Assembly: GCF_030063475.1 (NCBI RefSeq)
Contig: NZ_JASIRT010000005.1
Location: 124,001-188,000 of the forward strand
Length of the DNA stretch: 64,000 nt
Origin: Roseomonas sp. E05
GTDB taxonomy: Bacteria > Pseudomonadota > Alphaproteobacteria > Acetobacterales > Acetobacteraceae
Reading direction: 5' to 3'
Shown here: one piece after another, positions 1 through 8,113 of the stretch
Position numbering within the stretch: the stretch's first letter is position 1
How the letters are laid out: each line of letters begins with the position of its first letter
Program-made: the position numbers and the translations under genes
Notes under the pieces: model-generated
What the model was told of the DNA's origin: nothing
The model's input: the letters and a program-made list of their open reading frames with translations, nothing else
The model's database searches: none

Positions 1-1193
1 TGCAGCAGCGGCAGGCGCCCGGTCACCGCCTCGGGCAGGCTGATGCCGCCGGAGAACAGGTGCCGCAGCCCATGCATCAGCAGCGCCCCCAGCGCCACCA
101 CTGCCAGCGAATACAGCGTGGCCAGCAGGATGAAGCCGAGCGCCTCGCGCGGGTTGGCCACCCAGGCCAGGAACAGGGTCACCAGATAGAGCATGGCCAG
201 CAGGTGCCAGACATGGCCGAAGGCGACCCAGACGCTGCCGAGCAGGCGGATGCCGCGCCGGTGGCGCTGCGCCTCGACCCAGTGCCGGCCGGCGCGGCGG
301 TGCCGCAGCAGCGCCAGGATGCCCATGGCCAGCACCAGCAGCATGACCAGGAAGCGCAGCGACCGCGCCGCCGCCCAGGAGGCATTGGCGTTCAGCAACG
401 GCGCCAGCAGCATGAAGGTGTAGCCGATCACCGAAGTGGCGCGACTGAGCCAGAAGAACCAGGCCCGCGCCCCCTCATCGCCCAGCGGCAGGGGCCGTAG
501 CGCCCGCAGGCGCGGGCGGAACAGCGTGCGGATGACCACCTTGATGCCCTCCACCGCCAGAAAGGCGTTGAGCAGCAAGGTCTGTTGCACCGCGATGACG
601 CCGGTGACGCCATAGCTGAGGGCGAAGAGATAGCCGCCGCCCCAGGCCAGCAGCACGGTCGCCGCCTCGATCAGCAGGGCGACCGGCTGCAGGGCCAGCC
701 GGAACAGCCGCCCCCGCCCTTCCGCCCGGCGCCCCAGGGCGTTGAACAGCGGCTTGGCCAGCATCCGCAACAGGGCGAAAAGGCCGCCCACCACCCCGAT
801 CAGCAGCAGGATGGTGAAGGTGCCGCTCCAGAGCACGTCCCGGTCGGCCTGCGCCGCCTCGCCGGCGAGCTGGGCGAGGCCGCGCCCCACCTCCACCACC
901 CGCCGCAGCATCGTGACGGCCTGCTCGGCGATGCTCTGGCTGTATTCCGCAAGCTGCCGGGCGACGGTGGGTTCCTGTTCCGGCGGCAGCGTCGCGGCGG
1001 CCGTGGCGCCTTCCGCCGTGCGCAGCCGGGCGATCAGGGCGGCCCGGGCCGTGTCATCCTCCAGCACCCGGAGCAGTTCCTGCAGCGAGGCCTCGCTTGG
1101 CGGCGGGGCGGCCGGGGGTACGGCCGGAGCCTGGGCCTGGGCATGGCTGAGACTCAGCCACAGGCTGAACAGGGCGAGGAGGAGGAAACGCAT
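1..1193 (-). CDS. Mechanosensitive ion channel (MscS-type) protein, N-terminal part, cut by window edge
   Basis: The reading frame is open from an ATG at 1193 down to base 1, so the C-terminal part, where the conserved MscS pore and beta domain would be, lies outside the window. The visible ~397 residues begin with a signal peptide (MRFLLLALFSLWLSLSHAQA), then a hydrophilic periplasmic stretch (~20-105), then about seven hydrophobic helices. This layout of signal peptide, soluble segment and many helices fits the large MscS-like channels of the YbiO/YnaI type, which release solutes on hypo-osmotic shock. The channel assignment is inferred from the architecture because the diagnostic domain is not visible. 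It is separated from the next minus-strand gene by 212 bp, so it probably has its own promoter. Confidence 0.6.
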   Translation of the reverse strand, partial: MRFLLLALFSLWLSLSHAQAQAPAVPPAAPPPSEASLQELLRVLEDDTARAALIARLRTAEGATAAATLPPEQEPTVARQLAEYSQSIAEQAVTMLRRVVEVGRGLAQLAGEAAQADRDVLWSGTFTILLLIGVVGGLFALLRMLAKPLFNALGRRAEGRGRLFRLALQPVALLIEAATVLLAWGGGYLFALSYGVTGVIAVQQTLLLNAFLAVEGIKVVIRTLFRPRLRALRPLPLGDEGARAWFFWLSRATSVIGYTFMLLAPLLNANASWAAARSLRFLVMLLVLAMGILALLRHRRAGRHWVEAQRHRRGIRLLGSVWVAFGHVWHLLAMLYLVTLFLAWVANPREALGFILLATLYSLAVVALGALLMHGLRHLFSGGISLPEAVTGRLPLL

Positions 1194-1405
1194 CGGGCGA
1201 GGATATCTCCCTGAATGGAGGTGCTGCGCGCCAGCATAGTGGCGGCCGCCATGCAGACCAAATCCGGGTGCCCCACGTCCACCCCGAGCATCGCTCAGAT
1301 AAAAAACACGAGAGGGAAGAATTTCCCTTGGCCTTGTCTCATGTTTTAGTCGGAACAACCGCGACCCGGGCCTGCCTCCGCCTTCCCGCAGATGCGGGGG
1401 AAACG
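1194..1405. other. Intergenic region with two small hairpins
   Basis: This gap lies between the start of the channel gene and the end of the rRNA methyltransferase gene, both on the minus strand. It is locally AT-richer than its surroundings. It holds a dyad AGGGAA-N4-TTCCCT at 1313-1328 and a CCCGCA-GA-TGCGGG hairpin near 1385-1398, just past the methyltransferase stop, which may act in termination. A promoter for the channel gene is expected here, but no convincing -35/-10 pair could be assigned. Confidence 0.3.
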
Positions 1406-2335
1406 CTATCCCGCAACCCTGTCTGCATCCTCCAGCAGACAGAACATCAGCTCGTGCTTGTTGTGCGCGCCGTGGAACAGCCGCGCGCCGGGAATGGCGG
1501 CAAAGGCGGCGGCGGTCTCGTGGTCGGTCTCGCCCTGGAACTTCAGGGTGCAGACGAAGTTCCGCGCCCGCCCCGCCTCCCTCCAGCGCCGCACCAGGGC
1601 GAGCAGGCGGGCCGGGTAGCAGATGATGTCGCTGAACAGCCAGTCCACCGCCGGCTGCTTCTCCGGCTCCAGCCCGAAGGCGCTCTCGGTGCGGATGGCG
1701 ACGTTCGGCAGCGCCGCCACGGCGGGGTCCATTGCCGCCTTGTCCACCGCCACCACCTGGCAGCCGAGCTGCGCCAGCGCCCAGCTCCAGCCGCCCGGGG
1801 CGGCGCCGAGGTCGAGCGCCACCTCTCCTGGCCCGGGCCAGCGGCCGATCCGGGTCAGCGCCTCCCACAGCTTCAGATAGGCGCGCGAGGGCGGCCCCTC
1901 GCGGTCCTCCTCGAAGCGGACGGCGCCGTGCAGGAAAGGGCTGCTCTTGGTCGGCGAGGCCAGCATCCGGTCCGGTGCCAGCAGGGTCCAGCCGCCGAGA
2001 TGGCCGGTCGGCGCCGGCTCGGGGAAGCGCAGGGCACGGGCCTTCAGCGGTGGCAGCGCCGCCTCGATCAGCGCCGCGCGGCGGTGGTGCGCCATCGCCT
2101 CCAGCGACCAGTTCCGCTGGATCGCCCGCAGCGAACCGGCCGCGGCCTTGATCGAGGGGACCTCGATCTCGCGCGGGTCGGTCCAGATGTCGAGCGCCCA
2201 GGCGCAGGGCACCGGCGGCGCCTCGCTCAGCGCCAGCCGGCCGTGCCATTGCGCCACCGCCACGCCGGCGCGGCGCAGCTCCTCCTCCACCTCGGGCTCG
2301 AAGCCTTCGTCGGCCAGATAGGCGCTGCGGATCAC
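1406..2335 (-). CDS. RlmM-like 23S rRNA 2'-O-ribose methyltransferase (FtsJ-fold)
   Basis: Encodes 309 residues. The C-terminal half carries an FtsJ/RrmJ-type SAM-binding fold: motif I DLGAAPGGWSW, then AVDKAAMD, the FSDIICYP segment and CTLKFQ, which supply the K-D-K type catalytic residues of 2'-O-methyltransferases. The N-terminal half resembles the THUMP-like region of RlmM, which methylates C2498 of 23S rRNA in E. coli. Length is somewhat shorter than E. coli RlmM (~366 residues). The start is taken as GTG at 2335, which overlaps the stop of the upstream DUF423 gene as GTGA. A longer frame to 2470 exists but its extra residues are read inside DUF423. The two genes are probably translationally coupled. 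Confidence 0.75.
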   Translation of the reverse strand: MIRSAYLADEGFEPEVEEELRRAGVAVAQWHGRLALSEAPPVPCAWALDIWTDPREIEVPSIKAAAGSLRAIQRNWSLEAMAHHRRAALIEAALPPLKARALRFPEPAPTGHLGGWTLLAPDRMLASPTKSSPFLHGAVRFEEDREGPPSRAYLKLWEALTRIGRWPGPGEVALDLGAAPGGWSWALAQLGCQVVAVDKAAMDPAVAALPNVAIRTESAFGLEPEKQPAVDWLFSDIICYPARLLALVRRWREAGRARNFVCTLKFQGETDHETAAAFAAIPGARLFHGAHNKHELMFCLLEDADRVAG

Positions 2336-2730
2336 GGCGCGCCGTGCTCTGGCGGGCGGCGCAACCCGGCGATGGCCAGCAGCAGCCAGCCCAGCATCAG
2401 AAGCGTGCCCCCGAACGGGGCGATGCCGAGCGAGCTCCCTGTCAGCACCCGCCACCAGATGGCGCCGCAAAAGCCAAGGGAGCCCAGCACGAAGCAGCCG
2501 CCCGCCCAGTGCGGCAGGCGCCCGGCACGGCGTTCGGCCAGCAGGCCGGTGGCCAGCAGCGCCAGGGCGTGCCAGCCCTGCATGGTCAGCGCGCTCTGCA
2601 CCATCGCCGCCTCGGCGGGGGCGAGCCGTGGGGCCAGGCCGTGCGCCGCCCAGGCGGCGAGCGCCACCGCCAGCAGGCCGGAAAGGCCGCCGATGAAGAG
2701 CCAGAGGCGGGCGAGAGGGTTCCCGGACAT
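2332..2730 (-). CDS. DUF423 family small membrane protein
   Basis: 132 residues, almost entirely four hydrophobic helices with short loops (MSGNPLARLWLFIGGLSGLL..., AAHGLAPRL, GSLGFCGAIWWRVLTG). Length and the A-A-H-G-L motif after the first helix match the DUF423/YgdD (UPF0382) inner-membrane family, whose function is unknown. Start chosen at the ATG at 2730. The frame stays open further upstream, but those codons translate the intergenic repeat and cannot be native protein. The gene overlaps the downstream methyltransferase by 4 bp. Confidence 0.8.
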   Translation of the reverse strand: MSGNPLARLWLFIGGLSGLLAVALAAWAAHGLAPRLAPAEAAMVQSALTMQGWHALALLATGLLAERRAGRLPHWAGGCFVLGSLGFCGAIWWRVLTGSSLGIAPFGGTLLMLGWLLLAIAGLRRPPEHGAP

Positions 2731-2774
2731 GGCGGCAGGCTTAGTCCAGCGGCGCGCATTCGGCCAGAGGAAGG

Positions 2775-2893
2775 TCGGGGGAATGAATTCCCCCGAGCCC
2801 CCTTCTTTTTTCTGTCCGTTGTGGCGCCCGCTGGCCGCCTGCGCGGGGGCTCGAAGAAGAAAGATGGGGGTCCGGGGGAATTCATTCCCCCGG
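2775..2893. repeat. Composite inverted repeat (GGGGGAATGAATTCCCCC family), both arms
   Basis: The left arm (2775-2816) reads GGGGGAATGAATTCCCCC, then a C-run and CTTCTTTTTTCTGTC. The right arm (2853-2893) is its near-exact reverse complement (A-rich tract, GGGGG, then GGGGGAATTCATTCCCCC). The arms could pair into a stem of about 40 bp. This copy is unusual for the family here because it lies between two divergent gene starts (DUF423 and the binding protein) and not behind a stop codon. Confidence 0.9.
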
Positions 2894-2969
2894 CCTTTGG
2901 CACGGGTCGTGCTTGGCCATGGTCCTGACAGCGCCGCAGCGGCGCGCAGGCAGAGGGGGCCAGGTGCGT

Positions 2970-4079
2970 ATGACACAGACCTTCCAACAGGATTGCGTCG
3001 AGCTTCTGCTGCAGCAGCACCGCCGGGGAAGGATCGGCCGGCGGGCGCTGCTGGGGGGCCTCGCGGCGCTCGGCGCCGCCCCGCTGATGAGCTCCCCCGC
3101 CGCCGCGCAGGACAAGCGCGAGCTGGTGATGGTGAACTGGGGCGGCATCGCCAACCAGGGCTTCGGCGAGGCCTATGGCAAGCCCTTCATGGAGGCCAAC
3201 CCCGGCTGGACGGTGGTGCAGGACAGCAGCGGCCCCTCCACCGGCCGCATCCGCTCGATGGTGGAGAGCGGCCATGTCACCTGGGACCTCTGCGACAGCT
3301 CCGCCGCCTCCGCCATGCTGCTGAGCGGCATGAACCTGCTGACGCCGATCGACTACGGCGTGGTGAAGAAGGAGGACGTGCTCGGCCCCGCCTTCGCCGT
3401 GGAATACGGTGCGGCGCCCTACTCCTTCTCCAACGTGCTGGCCTATGACAGCAGCAAGTTCCCGACGCCGCCAACCGGCTGGAAGGACTTCTTCGACCTC
3501 AAGCGCTTCCCCGGCACGCGGCTGATCCGGCGGGATGCGCGCACCTCCCTCGACATCGCCACCGCCTCGCTCGGCGCCGACCCCAAGACGATGTACCCGC
3601 TCGACATCGGGAAGGCGCTGAAGCGCATCGGCGACATCAAGGCGAACTGCGTCTACTGGAACAATGGCTCGGAATCCGAGCAGTACATGCGCACGGGCGA
3701 GGCAGTGATGGGCTGCATCTGGCACACCCGCGCCAGCGTGCTGGAGCGCGAGACGCAAGGCCGCATCAAGTTCGTCTGGGACCAGGGCATGCTGCAGGCC
3801 GGCATCATGGTGATCCCGAGGAACAATCCCGGCGGCGCGGCGGCGCAGCGCCTGCTGGCCTCGATGCTCGCGCACCCCGAGCCGCAGGTCAGCCTGCTGA
3901 AGCTGATGGGCAATGGCCCGACCAATCCGCGCGCCGCCGAGATGGTGCCGCCGGAGCTGCGCCGCCTGAACCCGACCGACCCCGCCAATGTCGCCAGGCA
4001 GTTCTACCTGGACGAGACCTGGTGGGGAAAGAACTACCAGGAGGCCAATGCCGAGTACCTCGACTTCGTCACCGGCTGA
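2970..4079 (+). CDS. PotD/PotF-type ABC transporter substrate-binding protein
   Basis: 369 residues. The N-terminus has a twin-arginine-like export signal (GRIGRRALLGGLAALGAAPL) ending near SPAAAQ, so the mature protein is periplasmic. The body (LVMVNWGG start, then WDLCDSSA, WKDFFDL, GEAVMGCIWHTRA) follows the extracellular solute-binding protein family of spermidine/putrescine-type importers. Two permease genes follow within 3 and 4 bp, giving an operon. The ATG at 2970 is used because upstream codons translate the intergenic repeat. The ligand cannot be read from the sequence. Polyamine-type proteins in this group also bind other small amines or carboxylates. Confidence 0.85.
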   Translation: MTQTFQQDCVELLLQQHRRGRIGRRALLGGLAALGAAPLMSSPAAAQDKRELVMVNWGGIANQGFGEAYGKPFMEANPGWTVVQDSSGPSTGRIRSMVESGHVTWDLCDSSAASAMLLSGMNLLTPIDYGVVKKEDVLGPAFAVEYGAAPYSFSNVLAYDSSKFPTPPTGWKDFFDLKRFPGTRLIRRDARTSLDIATASLGADPKTMYPLDIGKALKRIGDIKANCVYWNNGSESEQYMRTGEAVMGCIWHTRASVLERETQGRIKFVWDQGMLQAGIMVIPRNNPGGAAAQRLLASMLAHPEPQVSLLKLMGNGPTNPRAAEMVPPELRRLNPTDPANVARQFYLDETWWGKNYQEANAEYLDFVTG

Positions 4080-4082
4080 GGG

Positions 4083-4916
4083 ATGCGGCGCGAACTCGGC
4101 TGGTGGGGCCTGATCCTGCCGGCCTTCCTGCTGATGACGCTGGTCTATCTGGTGCCGATCGGCCAGGTTCTGGTGATCAGCGTCACCGAGCCGCGCCTGG
4201 GCCTCGGGAACTACGAACGCCTCTGGACCAGCGGCAGCGTGCAGCGCGTCATCCTGACCACGCTGCGCATCGGCGGGCTGACCACGCTGATCGCGCTGCT
4301 GCTGGGCTATGCGCTGGCCTACAAGGTGGCAATGTCCCCGCCGAACCGCCGGCGCTGGTGGCTGCTCGCCGTGCTGGTGCCGCTCTGGATCAGCGTGCTG
4401 GTGCGCGCCTTCGCCTGGGTCACGCTGCTGCGCCGCGAGGGGCTGGTGAACGAGGCGCTGCTGGCCGGCGGGCTGATCGACACGCCGCTGCGCATGGTCT
4501 GGAACGAGTTCGGCATCGTCGTCGGCATGGTGCACTACATGGTGCCCTATGCCGTGCTGCCGATGCTGGCCAGCATGGGCGAGGTGGACCCCCGCCTGCT
4601 GGCCGCCGCGCGCGGGCTCGGCGCCGGGCGCACCGAGAGCTTCCTGCGCGTCTTCCTGCCGCTCTCCCTGCCCGGGGTCATCGCGGCGGGCGTGCTGGTC
4701 TTCATCTTCTCGCTCGGCTTCTACATCACCCCCGCCCTGCTCGGTGGCGGCCGCACGCTGATGGCGGCGGAGTGGATCAAGCTGCAGATCACCGACCTGC
4801 TGCGCTGGGGCCTCGGCGCCATGCTGGCCACGGTGCTGGTGGTCGCCATCCTCGCCACGCTGGCGCTGTTCTCGCGCGTGGTGAACCTGCGCCGCCTCTT
4901 CGGCGCGGGGGCCTGA
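4083..4916 (+). CDS. ABC transporter permease, PotB-type
   Basis: 277 residues with six predicted membrane helices. The conserved permease 'EAA' region is at LAAARGLGAGRTESFLRVFLPLSLPGV (roughly residues 178-204), which contacts the ATPase. It resembles PotB/PotH subunits of polyamine-type importers. It starts 3 bp after the binding-protein stop and is followed after 4 bp by the second permease, so the three are co-transcribed. No ATP-binding subunit gene lies in this operon. Confidence 0.88.
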   Translation: MRRELGWWGLILPAFLLMTLVYLVPIGQVLVISVTEPRLGLGNYERLWTSGSVQRVILTTLRIGGLTTLIALLLGYALAYKVAMSPPNRRRWWLLAVLVPLWISVLVRAFAWVTLLRREGLVNEALLAGGLIDTPLRMVWNEFGIVVGMVHYMVPYAVLPMLASMGEVDPRLLAAARGLGAGRTESFLRVFLPLSLPGVIAAGVLVFIFSLGFYITPALLGGGRTLMAAEWIKLQITDLLRWGLGAMLATVLVVAILATLALFSRVVNLRRLFGAGA

Positions 4917-4920
4917 GCCG

Positions 4921-5709
4921 ATGGGCGGCTACCGGCCGGGCTGGCTGAACTCCACGGTCGCCTGGGTGACGGCGCTTTTCCTGCTCCTGCCCGTGGCCGT
5001 GGTTGTCCCCGTCTCCTTCACCGATCAGCGCTTCCTTTCGCTGCCGAAGCACACCCTCTCCCTGCAGCACTACACGGCGCTGTTCGGCAGCGAGGCCTGG
5101 CGCGGCGCCATCCTGCAATCCTTCGGCATCGCGCTGGCCTCCACGGCGCTGGCGGTGGTGGCGGGCACGCTCTGCGCCATCGGCTGCTGGCGCATCGGCC
5201 GTCGCAGCACGGAGCTGGTGCGGGCGCTGATGCTGCTGCCGATCATCATCCCCACCATCGTCTATGCGGTTGGCCTGTATCGCTCCTTCGCACTCGCCGG
5301 GCTGCTGGACAGCTTCCTCGGCGTGGTTCTGGCGCATGGCGTCACCGGCATTCCCTATGTGGTGGTCACGGTTTCCACCGCGCTCGCCGCCTTCGACGGG
5401 CGGCTGGAGCAGGCGGCGCGCGGCATGGGCGCCTCGCTCGGCCAGACGCTGCGCTGGGTGATCCTGCCGCGCATCATGCCCGGCATCGTCTCCGGCGCCA
5501 TCTTCGCCTTCATCCATTCCTGGGACGAGCTGGTGATCGTGCTGTTCATCGCCTCCCGCAACGTCTTCACCCTGCCGCGCAAGATCTGGGACGGCATCAA
5601 CGAGAATCTCGACCCCAGCATGGCCGCCGTCGCCGTGCTGCTGGTGGTGGCGACGGTGCTGCTGCTGCTGGCGGACCTCGCCCTGCGGCGGCGCCGCGAA
5701 GGACACTGA
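4921..5709 (+). CDS. ABC transporter permease, PotC-type
   Basis: 262 residues with about six membrane helices and the permease coupling motif QAARGMGASLGQTLRWVILPRIMPGIVSG around residues 160-188, typical of PotC/PotI. It would form the heterodimeric membrane channel with the product of 4083-4916. The stop is followed 17 bp later by the flavin monooxygenase, with GGAAGGAGG just before that start, so transport and oxidation are probably co-expressed. Confidence 0.88.
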   Translation: MGGYRPGWLNSTVAWVTALFLLLPVAVVVPVSFTDQRFLSLPKHTLSLQHYTALFGSEAWRGAILQSFGIALASTALAVVAGTLCAIGCWRIGRRSTELVRALMLLPIIIPTIVYAVGLYRSFALAGLLDSFLGVVLAHGVTGIPYVVVTVSTALAAFDGRLEQAARGMGASLGQTLRWVILPRIMPGIVSGAIFAFIHSWDELVIVLFIASRNVFTLPRKIWDGINENLDPSMAAVAVLLVVATVLLLLADLALRRRREGH

Positions 5710-5726
5710 CGGAAGGAGGCCAGGAC

Positions 5727-7037
5727 ATGGCGGACAAGCGGTTCCATCTCGGATGGTTCCTCCAGGGCTCAAGCGTGCAGGCCTGGGGCGAGCCCTGGAC
5801 CGGCTCCATCGGCCGCGACTGGATGGTGCCGGAGCTGTTCATCGACATGGCGCGCGCGCTGGAACGCGCCTGCTTCGACTACGTGCTGATCGAGGATTCC
5901 TCCTATGTCGGCGAGAGCTACGGCGGCGCGCGCGACGTCTACCTGAAGCACGGCATCGCCGTGCCGCGGCAGGACCCTTCCGTGGTCGCCACGCTGCTGG
6001 CGCGCGAGACGAAGCAGATCGGCATCGTCCCCACCTTCGCCACCTTTGCCTATCATCCCTATCTGCTGGCGCGGCTGGTGGCGACGCTGGACCAGGTCTC
6101 CTCCGGCCGCATCGGCTGGAACGCCGTCACCGGCAGTTCCGACTTCGCCGCCCGCAACTTCGGCCTGGACGGCCTGCCCGAGCACGACACCCGCTACGAC
6201 ATGGCCGACGAGTACATGCAGGTGGTGAACGGCCTCTGGGGTTCCTGGGAGCCCGGCGCCATTCTCGCCGACACCGAAAGCGGCATCCTGGTGGACCCCG
6301 CCAAGGTGCACGCCGTCAACCACGAGGGCCGCTACTTCCGCTCGCGCGGGCCGCTGAACTCCGGCCCCTGCGTGCAGGGCCGCCCCGTCATCGCGCAGGC
6401 CGGCGGCTCGCCGCGCGGGCGGCAGTTCGCCGCGCAGCACGCCGACACCATCGTGGCCAGCATCAAGGGCACCGAGGGGATGAAGGCCTATCGCGACGAC
6501 ATTCGCGCCCGCAGGGCCGCCTGCGGCCGCGATCCCGACAGCTGCAAGGTGCTGTTCCTGATCTCCCCCATCATCGGCGAGACGGAGGAGGAGGCCTGGG
6601 CCCGCAAGCGGCGGCGCGACGCCTACAATGCCGAGAACCTGCAGCTCCGCATGGCGCATCTCAGCAAGATCACCAACATCGACTTCGCCGCCCTGCCGCT
6701 GGACGAACCGCTGGGCCGGCTCACCACCAACGGCCACCAGCAGAGCCTGGACGAGTTCCTGCGCAAGGCCGGCAACCGCACCCTGCGCGAGGCCATGGCC
6801 CTCTACAACAACACCGGCTCGGTGGAGCTGATCGGCACGCCGGAGCAGATCGCCGAGCGCATGGGCGAGGCGATGGAGGCGGTCGGCGGCGACGGCTTCC
6901 TCTTCTCCCTGCCCGATGTCAGCCGCCGCACGGTGGCCGAGGTGGCGGACGGGCTGGTGCCGGCCCTGCAGCGCCGCGGCCTGATGCGAAAGAGCTACGA
7001 GCACGCGCTCTTCCGCGAGAACCTGCTTGCGTTCTGA
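5727..7037 (+). CDS. LLM-class flavin-dependent monooxygenase (NtaA/SnaA/DszA group)
   Basis: 436 residues, the usual size for the two-component FMNH2-dependent monooxygenases of the bacterial luciferase superfamily (nitrilotriacetate, EDTA, dibenzothiophene-sulfone or methyl-sulfide monooxygenases). Family features include the LGWFLQGSSVQAW start, RIGWNAVTG, the YDMADEYMQVVNGLW segment and VIAQAGGSPRGRQFAAQHAD. Such enzymes need reduced flavin from a separate reductase; a flavin-reductase-family gene lies at 19653-20291 but is not adjacent. The position behind a PotD-type importer suggests that the operon imports and oxidises a small organic compound, which is not identifiable from sequence. 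A strong Shine-Dalgarno (GGAAGGAGG) precedes the ATG. Confidence 0.87.
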   Translation: MADKRFHLGWFLQGSSVQAWGEPWTGSIGRDWMVPELFIDMARALERACFDYVLIEDSSYVGESYGGARDVYLKHGIAVPRQDPSVVATLLARETKQIGIVPTFATFAYHPYLLARLVATLDQVSSGRIGWNAVTGSSDFAARNFGLDGLPEHDTRYDMADEYMQVVNGLWGSWEPGAILADTESGILVDPAKVHAVNHEGRYFRSRGPLNSGPCVQGRPVIAQAGGSPRGRQFAAQHADTIVASIKGTEGMKAYRDDIRARRAACGRDPDSCKVLFLISPIIGETEEEAWARKRRRDAYNAENLQLRMAHLSKITNIDFAALPLDEPLGRLTTNGHQQSLDEFLRKAGNRTLREAMALYNNTGSVELIGTPEQIAERMGEAMEAVGGDGFLFSLPDVSRRTVAEVADGLVPALQRRGLMRKSYEHALFRENLLAF

Positions 7038-7042
7038 AAAGT

Positions 7043-7086
7043 CCGGGGGAAGGAATTCCCCCGGACCCCCATCTTTTTTCTGTCAG
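7043..7086 (+). repeat. Intergenic repeat, left-type arm
   Basis: GGGGGAAGGAATTCCCCC followed by GACCCCCATC and a T-rich tract, 6 bp behind the monooxygenase stop. The order of G-run, C-runs and T-run would let it work as a terminator of the plus-strand operon. Confidence 0.85.
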
Positions 7087-7087
7087 T

Positions 7088-7270
7088 TCAGCGCAGCGGC
7101 AGGGTGAGCAGCGCCAAAGTGCCGAGTACGGCGGCCTTGATCTCCGCATCCGGCAGCATGTCGCGCCCGGGAAAGACGTCAATCCCGAGCTTGCGCTTGG
7201 CGACATAGGCGCCCAGCAGCACCACCATGCAAACTCCGCTTCCCATCACCGCCGCCATCACGCGTTGCAT
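7088..7270 (-). CDS. Small hypothetical membrane-associated protein
   Basis: 60 residues with one hydrophobic N-terminal helix (VMAAVMGSGVCMVVLLGAYVA), a charged middle (KRKLGIDVF) and a second hydrophobic stretch (AAVLGTLALLTLPLR). No family was recognised. The ATG at 7270 is chosen; in-frame ATGs at 7276 and 7279 are alternatives. It lies alone between two repeat elements, convergent with the monooxygenase operon. It could be a genuine small protein or a chance frame, and the composition of a helix plus a basic patch mildly favours a real gene. Confidence 0.4.
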   Translation of the reverse strand: MQRVMAAVMGSGVCMVVLLGAYVAKRKLGIDVFPGRDMLPDAEIKAAVLGTLALLTLPLR

Positions 7271-7310
7271 CGCCATCATCCTCGTACGCGCCGCCCTCAA
7301 CCGCCGAACT

Positions 7311-7370
7311 GACAGAAAAAAGAAGGGGGCCTGGGGGACTGTCCGAGGCAGTGCCTCGAACCCCCCAGCC
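7311..7370 (-). repeat. Variant intergenic repeat, right-type arm with different core
   Basis: Begins with the usual GACAGAAAAAAGAAGGGGG but carries a longer core in which GAGGCA-GTGCCTC is nested between GGGGG and CCCCCC, in place of AATTCATT. It sits 8 bp behind the last ATPase gene of the minus-strand oligopeptide operon, where it could act as terminator on that strand. Confidence 0.75.
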
Positions 7371-7378
7371 TTTCTACC

Positions 7379-8113
7379 TCACGCTTCCAGCTCGTGCGAC
7401 AGCGCAATCAGGTCCTGCGTGTGCGAATGCCGCGCCTCGCCGGCGCGCAACTGCGCCTCCGTCAGCACCTCGACGATCCTTCCGCCCTGCATCACCGCCA
7501 GCCGCCCGCAGAGATGCGCGACAACCGCGAGATTGTGCGAGACGAGGATGCAGGTGAGCTGCCGCGCCTCGCGCAGGTCGGCCAGCAGGTTCAGCACCTC
7601 CGCCTGCACGGAAACGTCGAGCGCGCTGGTCGGCTCGTCGAGCAGCAGCACGGAGGGATCGGCGACCAGCGCGCGGGCGATCGCCACGCGCTGCCGCTGC
7701 CCGCCCGAGAGCTGGTGCGGATAGCGGAAGCGCGCCGCGCGCGGCAGCGCCACCTCCTCCAGCGCGCGGATGATGCGCGCCTCCGCATTGGGGATGCCAT
7801 GCACCTCCAGCGGCTCGGAGAGGATTCGGTCCACCGTCTGCCGCGGGTGCAGCGAGCCATAGGGGTCCTGGAACACCATCTGCACGGTCTTGAAGAAGGC
7901 GCGGTCCCGCTTGCGGCCGAGCGTCTTGCCCGCCACCGCCAGCGTGCCGTTCCAGTCGGCATTCAGCCCGGCGATGGTGCGCAACACGGTGGACTTGCCC
8001 GAGCCGCTCTCCCCCACCAGCCCGAAGGTCTCCCCCGCCGCCACGTCGAAGGAAACGTCGCGCACCACATGGTTGCTGCCGAAATGGACGTTGAGATGCC
8101 CGACACCGATCAT
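7379..8113 (-). CDS. Oligopeptide/dipeptide ABC transporter ATPase, DppF-type
   Basis: 244 residues. Walker A is GESGSGKST, the Q-loop is VFQDPYGSLHP, the signature is LSGGQRQRVAIARAL, and Walker B is VLLLDEPTSALD followed by the H-loop VSHN. This is the second of two ATPases of a peptide-type importer. The start ATG at 8113 overlaps the stop of the first ATPase gene (ATGA). The frame extends upstream to 8191, but those codons overlap the previous gene. It lacks much of the C-terminal oligopeptide-binding extension usual for DppF (E. coli ~334 residues), so it is a short version. Confidence 0.9.
   Translation of the reverse strand: MIGVGHLNVHFGSNHVVRDVSFDVAAGETFGLVGESGSGKSTVLRTIAGLNADWNGTLAVAGKTLGRKRDRAFFKTVQMVFQDPYGSLHPRQTVDRILSEPLEVHGIPNAEARIIRALEEVALPRAARFRYPHQLSGGQRQRVAIARALVADPSVLLLDEPTSALDVSVQAEVLNLLADLREARQLTCILVSHNLAVVAHLCGRLAVMQGGRIVEVLTEAQLRAGEARHSHTQDLIALSHELEA

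Noticed and set aside
2775-2893. Reading all GGGGGAATGAATTCCCCC repeats simply as intrinsic terminators
   Set aside because: This copy lies between two divergent gene starts, and many copies are long paired units with a conserved central hairpin, so a terminator role alone does not explain them.
1268-3448. A 726-codon plus-strand frame running from before the methyltransferase into the PotD-type gene
   Set aside because: It spans the antisense of two recognised genes, an intergenic repeat and an out-of-frame part of the binding protein.
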